From assembly GCA_018712605.1 (NCBI GenBank), contig DVGR01000185.1, positions 1 through 33,647 on the forward strand: a stretch of 33,647 nt of DNA. The letters are read 5' to 3'. This stretch comes from Candidatus Choladousia intestinigallinarum (GTDB lineage: Bacteria; Bacillota; Clostridia; Lachnospirales; Lachnospiraceae). This document shows positions 26,209 through 33,647 of the stretch, piece after piece; the first letter of the stretch is position 1; every line of letters begins with the position of its first letter. The position numbers and the translations under genes are program-made. Under the pieces are notes generated by a model. The model saw nothing but the letters and a program-made list of their open reading frames with translations, was not told the origin of the DNA and ran no database searches.

Positions 26209-27471
26209 TTAGTGCTCAACCGGAGTAGTAGATGACCAGTAAGCTTCAAGCTCGCCTGCGAAGCCTTCACGGTCGATCTGTCCAGCCAGATATTTCTGGA
26301 AGGAAGCGCCGCAGATTGAGTAGTGGTCATCCGGCAGATAGTCATAGTTGGGGATCAGGTTTCCAGCATCCGCATATTCCTTAACAGAAGCTCCCAGAGG
26401 ATCTGCTACTTCAAGAGAGATGTTGGTAAATGCGGGAACCAGTGCGCAGCTATCTACCAGGAAGGACTGGCCTGCTTCGTCACTTACCATCCAGTTCAGG
26501 AAGTCTTTTGCTGCCTGACGCTGCTCGTCTGTGATGCTCTCAGCGGAGTCAATGTAGAAGTATTTGGAACCGCCGCCTGTAAGCTTGGTGTTGGCGCCGT
26601 CATCCAGGTTCTGGGGAACAGGCATAATACCCATGTTCTCAGAGTAGTCGTACTGGTTGATTACGGACCAATCCCAGTTGCCGCCGAACATGAAAGCGAT
26701 CTCGCCTTCAGCCAGCTTCTGTGAGGTAACCTCACGCTCTGCTGCGATAGCAGAATCCTTTGCGTAGTTGTACTCCATCAGTACATCGAAAGTATCCATC
26801 AGTGCGTTAAACTTTTCGTTGTTGATCAGGTCTGCGGAACCTTCATACAGGCTCTGAACGAATGCTTCCGGGTCTTCCTGCTGCTCATATACCTGTGCAA
26901 GGAAATGTGCGCCGATGGACCAGTCTTCCTTCAGGATACCAACGGGTGCTGCCATGCCGCCCTCTACCAGAGTGTCCAGAAGGCCTTTGAATGCATCCAG
27001 TGTCGCATAATCAGCGGGAACGAATTCCTCACCTGTGATAGCTTCGATAGCGTCTGCGTTGTAGATCACGCCGCGGGCCTCAACACAAACCGGGAAGCCA
27101 AGAACTTTGTCGTCTACGGAGATAGCATAAGGAGTATTAGCTACCCACTCCTGGTCGCTCAGGTCGATTGCATGCTCCGGCCCTAAGGAATATACGTCCT
27201 TAGCGTCAACCATGGACATTACATAGGGATCGTCAGCAGCGTATCTGGAACCCATATGAGCTGCTACCGTATCGTTGGAGTAGTAAACCTCCATAGCAAC
27301 TCCTGCGGATTCTGAGTACGTAGAAGCTACCTCCTCGAACTGAGTCTGAATCTCCATCTTGGAATTGAAGACTGTCAGGTTCTCGCCCTCAGCCATAGCC
27401 GGTGTAGCTACGCTGGCTGCCAGAGATGCTGCCATAGCTGCAGCCATAACCATAGAAACTCGTTTTTTCAT
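26209..27471 (-). CDS. ABC transporter extracellular sugar-binding protein (family 1)
   Basis: Signal peptide MKKRVSMVMAAAMAASLAASVATPAMA; GEIAFMFGGNWDWSVI; AKDFLNWMVSDEAGQSFLV. Confidence 0.92.
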   Translation of the reverse strand: MKKRVSMVMAAAMAASLAASVATPAMAEGENLTVFNSKMEIQTQFEEVASTYSESAGVAMEVYYSNDTVAAHMGSRYAADDPYVMSMVDAKDVYSLGPEHAIDLSDQEWVANTPYAISVDDKVLGFPVCVEARGVIYNADAIEAITGEEFVPADYATLDAFKGLLDTLVEGGMAAPVGILKEDWSIGAHFLAQVYEQQEDPEAFVQSLYEGSADLINNEKFNALMDTFDVLMEYNYAKDSAIAAEREVTSQKLAEGEIAFMFGGNWDWSVINQYDYSENMGIMPVPQNLDDGANTKLTGGGSKYFYIDSAESITDEQRQAAKDFLNWMVSDEAGQSFLVDSCALVPAFTNISLEVADPLGASVKEYADAGNLIPNYDYLPDDHYSICGASFQKYLAGQIDREGFAGELEAYWSSTTPVEH

Positions 27472-27511
27472 GTTTTCTTTTCCTCCTTCTTGGTTTTTAT
27501 CAGGTGTCTGT

Positions 27512-27541
27512 ATAGTACCACAAACTGCACAGATATGTCAA
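27512..27541 (-). promoter_or_regulatory. Sigma-A-type promoter for the binding-protein gene
   Basis: Minus strand TTGACA (27541-27536), 18-nt spacer, TACTAT (27517-27512). Confidence 0.6.
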
Positions 27542-27645
27542 TCGGTAAACATAAATTTCATGGCCCAAAATTGTATTTTCGGTACATGTTAACGAACTTT
27601 AGCCTTTTTTTTTAGTTATATTTACCAATAGATTTTGTGGAAGAA

Positions 27646-27662
27646 ATTGTGGAATTCACAAT
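27646..27662. promoter_or_regulatory. Operator-like palindrome ATTGTGGAATTCACAAT upstream of the binding-protein promoter
   Basis: ATTGTG/CACAAT half-sites with 5-nt spacer, in the LacI-transporter intergenic region. Confidence 0.4.
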
Positions 27663-27814
27663 GGCATTTCTGGAATATGATTACCGTTGAACATAAAAAT
27701 AAAAATAAATTTATATGAATAAATACAACACATTAAGAAATCAGAAAATTTCTGAGATCGATTTAAAGTTTTATGACTAAAAAAGAATTCCGCAGCACGG
27801 TCCATGCGGAGCAT

Positions 27815-27843
27815 AAAAAATCCTGCCGGGTTTCCGGCAGGAT
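27815..27843 (-). terminator. Rho-independent terminator of the LacI-family gene
   Basis: Minus strand ATCCTGCCGG AAAC CCGGCAGGAT TTTTTATG. Confidence 0.85.
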
Positions 27844-27871
27844 GAAAATCATGGATGGAGACAGGAGATTC

Positions 27872-28858
27872 TTATGTACTCTCACGTTTGATCAGTGAGA
27901 CAGGAAACCGCATTTCCTTGGCTACAGTTTCCCCGGACAGCACACTGTTCAGAGCGGAGACCGCAGCGTCCGCCATCTCTTTGACAGGCTGACGGATCGT
28001 GGTGATACGAGGGGTAGTGAGAGAGGCGATGTTTACATCGTCAAAGCCGACTACCTTAAGCTGTTCGGGAACCTGAATCTGCTTTTCTTTACATATCTGA
28101 ATCACCTGAGCGGCGATCAGGTCGGAGCTAGCGAAAATCCCGTCGATCTGGGGATTCTGTTCAAGAACCAGACGGATAATCGCATAATAATCCATTTCAT
28201 TATAGTATTCGTCATCTGGATTTATAGTCATATACTGCACGCCCATTTTTTGGCACACGGTCTCAAAGGATACCTTGCGCCCATCCGCAGGCATGGCCAT
28301 TTGGTTTACGCCGCCGATATGGAGCAGGCAGCGGCACCCCTGTTCGATTAAATGCTCCGTGGCCAGCATACCCCCCTGGTAATTGTCGCAGACAATGCCA
28401 GCGGTGGCTTCATCGATAAACCGCTCAATCGTAATGACAGGAAAATCCAGATTTTTAAAAACTTCTGTATGAAAAAGGCCGCTGAAGAGGATTACCCCCG
28501 AAACCCGGTTTCTCCAGCACATTTCAATATATTTTTCCTCCAGGTCTGTCTTCCCTTTGGAACTGAAGAGCAGGATTTTATAATTAGATTCATACGCTGC
28601 TTCTTCCAGACAGTCAATCATTTTCGCAAAATAAGGATGGACGATATGCGGAACTATAACGCCGATGGTGTTGGTTCTCTGGGTGGAAAGGGAACGGGCC
28701 ATCTCATTGGGCTGATAGTTCAGTTCCTTCATGACCCGGTAAACCTTTTGGCGGGTTTTTTCGCTGATATATCCCCGGTTATTCAAAACCCTGGAGACTG
28801 TTCCAACCGTCAGCCCCGATTCACGTGCCACATCCTTTAACGTAGCCATTTGCGTCAC
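27872..28858 (-). CDS. LacI family transcriptional regulator
   Basis: ATLKDVARESGLTVGTVSRVLNNRGYISEKTRQKV HTH; periplasmic-binding-like effector domain. Confidence 0.96.
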   Translation of the reverse strand: MTQMATLKDVARESGLTVGTVSRVLNNRGYISEKTRQKVYRVMKELNYQPNEMARSLSTQRTNTIGVIVPHIVHPYFAKMIDCLEEAAYESNYKILLFSSKGKTDLEEKYIEMCWRNRVSGVILFSGLFHTEVFKNLDFPVITIERFIDEATAGIVCDNYQGGMLATEHLIEQGCRCLLHIGGVNQMAMPADGRKVSFETVCQKMGVQYMTINPDDEYYNEMDYYAIIRLVLEQNPQIDGIFASSDLIAAQVIQICKEKQIQVPEQLKVVGFDDVNIASLTTPRITTIRQPVKEMADAAVSALNSVLSGETVAKEMRFPVSLIKREST

Positions 28859-29097
28859 CCCTTTCTGTAAAATCTATATACATAAATATAGCATTTTTTC
28901 TTACAATATGTCAACCGATGGTTAGATATATCAGATAGGATTGTCTGGAAAGAAAAACTGTGATACACTTTAAAAGATGCAGGATTGTGGGAGTGCGCAG
29001 CACGGAACAATCCGCAGGCATCATAGTTGAGGGCTTTTGACATCAACATCTTTAAAAAGAGAAAACATAGAGAAAAGGAAAACAGAGGACAGAAAAG

Positions 29098-29931
29098 ATG
29101 AAAAAAAAGATAAAAATGATCGGTCTCGACCTGGACGGGACTGTATTTAATGAAGAAAAGAAAATTACCCCCCATACCAGGGTGGTTTTGGAGGAGGCCA
29201 TCCGCAGGGGAATCACGGTACTTCCGGCTACCGGCCGTCCCGAGGCGGGACTCCCTGAACAATTCCTGGAGATTCCGGGAGTCCGCTATGCGCTTACTTC
29301 CAACGGCAGCCGCATTATTGACCTGGAGAAGAAAGAGACGGTGTATGAAGAGCTGATTCCTTGGGAGATGGCCCAGGAACTGATCGGCACTCTGGCTGCC
29401 TGCCCTCATTCCGCTTGGGAGGCGTACTATGGGGGAAAATGCTTTGTGGATCAAGATACTTACCGCTTCCTTGAAGAGCCGGGAATGACGCCGGCTGTCA
29501 AAGAATACATCAAAAAGACGAGAAATCTGTGGCCTCATTTGATTCCCTATATGCGGGAAAACAGGATTGCCGTGGAGAAGCTCCATATGGTGTTTGACGA
29601 CCGGCAGGAGCGGGACCGCATGCTGGTTAAATTGAAAGAAGATTCCAGGATTGACGCCAGCTTTGCCAGTACCTTTAATCTGGAAATTATCTCTGCTAAA
29701 TCAGGAAAAGGAAACGGACTTCTGGCTTTGGGGAGAATTCTGGGAATCAAACAGGAAGAAATCATGGCCTGCGGGGATTCCTGGAATGACTGGGACATGC
29801 TGAAAAAGGCAGGGCTGGCTGTGGTAATGGAAAATGGAGATCCGGAGACGAAAAAACTGGCTGACTTTATCACAAAAAGCAATGAGGAAGACGGAGTGGC
29901 GTGGGCCATTGAGCAGTTAGTGCTGGAATAA
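29098..29931 (+). CDS. Cof-type HAD-IIB family hydrolase
   Basis: MIGLDLDGTVFN; ATGRP; SAKSGKGNGLLALGRILGI; ACGDSWNDWDMLKKAG. Confidence 0.94.
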   Translation: MKKKIKMIGLDLDGTVFNEEKKITPHTRVVLEEAIRRGITVLPATGRPEAGLPEQFLEIPGVRYALTSNGSRIIDLEKKETVYEELIPWEMAQELIGTLAACPHSAWEAYYGGKCFVDQDTYRFLEEPGMTPAVKEYIKKTRNLWPHLIPYMRENRIAVEKLHMVFDDRQERDRMLVKLKEDSRIDASFASTFNLEIISAKSGKGNGLLALGRILGIKQEEIMACGDSWNDWDMLKKAGLAVVMENGDPETKKLADFITKSNEEDGVAWAIEQLVLE

Positions 29932-29937
29932 GGGAGT

Positions 29938-29965
29938 AAAACAGGCGGGGCTATGGCCCCGCCTG
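29938..29965. terminator. Hairpin between convergent HAD and GH43 genes; best tail on the minus strand
   Basis: CAGGCGGGGC TATG GCCCCGCCTG; TTTTACT follows on the minus strand. Confidence 0.65.
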
Positions 29966-29993
29966 CAGTTGTATCTGGATCAACTCTTCACGG

Positions 29994-32570
29994 TCACTGA
30001 GTGGAAGTGTACAGCTCCTGTACATCCTCGGCACCCAGCACGCCGCAGTATACCTGTACCTGGTCGAAGAGAGCGTCCCGCACATCCTCGTCATCCCAGA
30101 TGTAGCCGCTTCCCACCATAACGTCGGTTACCTGGGAAATGCCCGTCTTGTTATTCAGGAAACAGTCGCTGATATTCTTAACCTCCTGCCCCACAAGTTC
30201 TCCGTTTAAGTAAACCTTAATACCTTGGGGATCCACGGTGTAGACTACGTGCTGCCACACCTCACGTTCTCCGCTGGTAGTAAGCAGTGCGCCCATGACA
30301 TCACTGTAGGCGTTTGCGTTAATCCTGGCTATGAGATTTGCGCCGATCCGGGTAAGAGGATAGGCCGCGGCAGCGTCCGCCTCAAAAAGGGCGCTGTGTT
30401 CAAAGGTTTCCTCCCCAATGTTAACCCACATAGCTACAGAGTAACCGGCAGGCTTCACCTCAGAGAAAGTATCCTCTGGGAGACGGAGATAGTTCACGCC
30501 TTTTGCCCCTTCCTCATTGGTGATCTGCAGGACGCTTCCCCTGGTTTCGTCTTCTATAATAGAAGCAGTGCCTTCCAGGAGGGCAGTTCCGCTTCCGGCA
30601 GACCCTTCCATGGGGGGCAGAGTATTATCCTGGGCGGGAGTGTCAAAATCAAAACCGTACATCATATATGCCTTCTGGCGTACCGTAACCTTGTAGGTTC
30701 TGGTGACGGAGGCGCTTCCCCTGGTGATCTGGGCGGTAAGATCTACCCGAACATCCTCTTCCTGTCTAGTGGCCTCTCCCGTTTCACTGAGAGTCTCTGG
30801 ATCGGAAGAGGTCCAGACTACGTCTGCCCCCATAACGGATTCGGGGAGCTCCAGGCTTTCGCTGGTGGCGGAGGGGATCATCTGGTCGACAGAAACGGCC
30901 GCCATGTCAGCCACCATCTCGTCATCCTCCATATCAATCATACTTCCCCAGATGCTGGTATTATCGCTGCCGATGGCGGTAAAGGTCATCACCGGGTCAG
31001 GATCAGAGTTTTCTTTATGCTGGAGGAAGAAGATTCCTTTGTAAGTCACATCGTTGATCTCAAAGGTGACATAATCGTAGCCTTTGCCGGAGTCAGTCTT
31101 TGTCCATGTGCCGGCGGCCGCTCCGGACACTGTGCCGTCCTCTTCCAGAGTAAGCATCTGTGTGGTGAGCATCTCTCCGCTGGTGTTGGTTCCGTGGTTG
31201 ATAAATTCATAAGAACCCACTACCTGGCTGTCTTCATAATTTTCCGGTGTCTCTCCCATATACTCATATACGGCAGTGACTGGCCACAGATCCTCATTCA
31301 TAAACTGCTGATGTACCCGCAGCTCATGGGCTTCAAGCTGGGGCTCAATGTCGAAACGCTGATGGTAGAACAGATAGCGGGAGCCATCATCGTCAATCAA
31401 GGCGGAGTTGTGTCCGGCGGCACGTTTTCCGATCTGGTCATAGAAGGAGTAATTGCCGATGAGCTTGATGCCGTAGAGGTCATTGCTCTCTCCGTTGTCA
31501 GCGGCGTTTCCTCCGGCTGCATCCAGGTAGGGGCCAGTAGGATTCTCGGAACGGAACAGACGCATGTTGTACCCGCCCTCTGCCGTCAGGCCGCCGTAGG
31601 TTTCGTACATATAATAGTAGCCAGTCTCGCTGTCATACAGAATGTAGGGAGCTTCTCCTGACTGATGATTGCCTCCGGCCAGGTGGACACCGAAATACCG
31701 GTCTACAAAGTTGCCGGATACCTCGTCCGTGGAATCGACGCCCGGATAAATGGCGGCCCCTGTGGCACGGTCAAGCTCCAGCAGGAAGAGTCCGCCGGAC
31801 CAGGAACCGTAGGACATATAAAGTCTCTCGCCGTCAGCGTCAAAGAAAAGGTTGGGGTCAATGGCGTTGGGAGCGTAAAGGTTATTCCAGCCGCCGTTGG
31901 AGTCAAACCAGTTCTCGCTGATTTCATCGATTCCTCCATTTTCTGAGCCCTTTTCTATGAGAGCGGTCAAATTCAGGTAATCATTGTCCCATTTAGTGTC
32001 CCGGGAGCTGTTCCCGTCCGGTTCTCCGGTCATGGTAAAGCCAGAGTAAAGAATGGTATCCACGAACTCATAGGGTCCTTCAAAGGTCTTGGATACCAGG
32101 TAACTGATGCAGGAGCGGCGCCAGGTGGAGGAGGTGCAGCAGTACAGCATATAGGCGCCGGTGGAGCCGTCCTCCCATTCATAGTAAGGATTCCAGATGG
32201 CGTCCGGAGCCCATACGGCATAGCCTCCGCCGGCACAGTCTCCATCGTCGTAGCCGGCCCATTGGAAAGGCTTTTCCAGGTTTTCCAGGAGATTTCCGTA
32301 AAAAGGAGTTTCCTCCACATTGCCATAGTCATAGTTTACCTGCTGCCACTGGATCAGATCCTGGGATTCGGCGGAAGCAGTGTGGGAACCCAGGACATAA
32401 TAGTCTCCGTCCTCCGTCTTTATAATAGAAGGATCGTGAACGGATACCCTGGTAAGCTCTGGTGTCGAGCTCTCGGCCTCTTCTCCCTGAACGGGAAGAA
32501 AGGAAGAGACAGCCAGCGCTCCGGTAAGGGAGGCGGCCAGAAGTCTGTGTAACCATTTTTTCTTTTTCAT
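29994..32570 (-). CDS. Secreted GH43 glycoside hydrolase with Ig-like and C-terminal LamG/concanavalin-like domain
   Basis: Signal peptide MKKKKWLHRLLAASLTGALAVSSFLPVQG from ATG 32570; VHDPSIIKTEDGDYYVLGSH; YAVWAPDAIWNP; AIDPNLFFDADGERLYMSYGSW; C-terminal YSVAMWVNIG...LNGELVG. Confidence 0.88.
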   Translation of the reverse strand: MKKKKWLHRLLAASLTGALAVSSFLPVQGEEAESSTPELTRVSVHDPSIIKTEDGDYYVLGSHTASAESQDLIQWQQVNYDYGNVEETPFYGNLLENLEKPFQWAGYDDGDCAGGGYAVWAPDAIWNPYYEWEDGSTGAYMLYCCTSSTWRRSCISYLVSKTFEGPYEFVDTILYSGFTMTGEPDGNSSRDTKWDNDYLNLTALIEKGSENGGIDEISENWFDSNGGWNNLYAPNAIDPNLFFDADGERLYMSYGSWSGGLFLLELDRATGAAIYPGVDSTDEVSGNFVDRYFGVHLAGGNHQSGEAPYILYDSETGYYYMYETYGGLTAEGGYNMRLFRSENPTGPYLDAAGGNAADNGESNDLYGIKLIGNYSFYDQIGKRAAGHNSALIDDDGSRYLFYHQRFDIEPQLEAHELRVHQQFMNEDLWPVTAVYEYMGETPENYEDSQVVGSYEFINHGTNTSGEMLTTQMLTLEEDGTVSGAAAGTWTKTDSGKGYDYVTFEINDVTYKGIFFLQHKENSDPDPVMTFTAIGSDNTSIWGSMIDMEDDEMVADMAAVSVDQMIPSATSESLELPESVMGADVVWTSSDPETLSETGEATRQEEDVRVDLTAQITRGSASVTRTYKVTVRQKAYMMYGFDFDTPAQDNTLPPMEGSAGSGTALLEGTASIIEDETRGSVLQITNEEGAKGVNYLRLPEDTFSEVKPAGYSVAMWVNIGEETFEHSALFEADAAAAYPLTRIGANLIARINANAYSDVMGALLTTSGEREVWQHVVYTVDPQGIKVYLNGELVGQEVKNISDCFLNNKTGISQVTDVMVGSGYIWDDEDVRDALFDQVQVYCGVLGAEDVQELYTSTQ

Positions 32571-32933
32571 GTTTTCTGTTGGGATGCAGAAACATCCCCG
32601 CTCCTTTCTCTCCATATCCGGGAAGAGTCCAAGAACCTTCGCCGGGATGGATAAATTTTTAGAAAATTCTAAAATATTATAGATAATTGTATTATATAAT
32701 AGGCGGGAGAAAATCGCAATAAATTTGTGCAAAATATAAAAAATACCGTTTGATGCTTTTTTGTCGCCCTAAAACAATAAAAAATATAAAATGATATAGA
32801 AAAATATAAGAAAATAAGGTGAAATAATAGAAAAATTTATATAGAGGTGCTATAATTTAAGCAGACAAATTAACAATTTGAATTTGTTTAATGTTTGAAT
32901 TTCTGAAAGGCAGTGAAAAGGAGTAGTTATACA

Positions 32934-33647
32934 ATGAATAAAGAACAGTTATTAAATGAATGGTTAGAAGAAGAAAAGGTTGCACATATTCATGGGTGGG
33001 ATTTTTCTCATATACATGGAAAATATGAAGAAGAAAACGATTTACCTTGGGATTATAGTAAAATTATTCGTCACTATTTATTGCCTGAAATGAAACTATT
33101 AGATATTGATACAGGTGGTGGTGAGTTTCTTCTTTCATTAAAACACCCTCTTTGTCATTTGAGTGCAACAGAAGCATATCCGCCCAATGTAAAACTATGT
33201 AAAGAAAAATTACTTCCACTGGGAGTGGATTTTAGGGAAGCAGATGGACTTGCAAAACTTCCTTTTGATAACGAAACATTTGATATAGTAATAAATCGTC
33301 ATGGATCTTTTAATGAAAATGAAATATGGCGAGTATTAAAACCAAAAGGAATTTTTATTACTCAACAGGTAGGGGCAGAAAATGATAGAGAACTTGTTGA
33401 ATTGTTACTAAACGAGGTGCCGCCATTACCATTCCCAAAGCAATATTTGCATACAGTACAACAAGCATTTCAAAAAGTAGGTTTTACAACTCTTGAAGCA
33501 GAAGAAATATATCGCCCAATTAAATTTTGGAATGTAGGTGCGCTCGTTTGGTTTGCACATATTATTGAATGGGAATTCCCTAATTTTAATGTAGAAAAAT
33601 GTTTGGCAAATTTATACCATGCACAAGAAGTGTTAGAAAAAAATGGA
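32934..33647 (+). CDS. Class I SAM-dependent methyltransferase, truncated by the window end
   Basis: ATG 32934 with AAAAGGAG upstream; MKLLDIDTGGGEFLLSL motif I; FDIVINRHG; EIWRVLKPKGIFITQQVG. Open to base 33647, so absent from the ORF track. Confidence 0.88.
   Translation, partial: MNKEQLLNEWLEEEKVAHIHGWDFSHIHGKYEEENDLPWDYSKIIRHYLLPEMKLLDIDTGGGEFLLSLKHPLCHLSATEAYPPNVKLCKEKLLPLGVDFREADGLAKLPFDNETFDIVINRHGSFNENEIWRVLKPKGIFITQQVGAENDRELVELLLNEVPPLPFPKQYLHTVQQAFQKVGFTTLEAEEIYRPIKFWNVGALVWFAHIIEWEFPNFNVEKCLANLYHAQEVLEKNG

Noticed and set aside
30225-31661. 478-aa plus-strand ORF antisense to the GH43 gene
   Set aside because: Shadow ORF with no recognisable domain; GH43 coding evidence is strong.

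Overview
This looks like a chromosomal segment of a gut-type Firmicute, probably Lachnospiraceae (inferred from gene content). I see no mobile elements, tRNA/rRNA genes or CRISPR arrays. From left to right: (i) the tail of a secreted-type ORF, a highly structured untranslated leader, and a 315-aa protein that looks like a metallo-beta-lactamase (MBL) fold without its metal ligands; (ii) a beta-CASP MBL exonuclease-like protein and a transglutaminase-like lipoprotein; (iii) a sigma-70/ECF-type sigma factor overlapping an 80-aa single-TM ORF, directly upstream of a complete type II fatty-acid/acetyl-CoA carboxylase operon (acpP-fabK-fabD-fabG-fabF-accB-fabZ-accC-accD-accA) that has neither fabH nor a MarR/FabT-type regulator at its head; (iv) an Rpn/PD-(D/E)XK family gene with its own promoter and a strong in-frame internal start; (v) a YkgJ-type Cys-cluster protein and xpt; (vi) a minus-strand sucrose/raffinose-type locus (LacI regulator, ABC binding protein and two permeases, GH32, GH13 amylosucrase-like, GH13 glucosidase, GH36), divided by internal terminators and a multi-hairpin intergenic element; (vii) a HAD hydrolase, a secreted GH43-LamG protein and an A/T-rich truncated methyltransferase missing from the ORF track. 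Most promising leads: the Rpn intragenic ORF, the structured leader plus degenerate MBL protein, the sigma/TM pair heading the fab operon, and the multi-hairpin element at 24139-24282. All family assignments are by eye; no searches were run.
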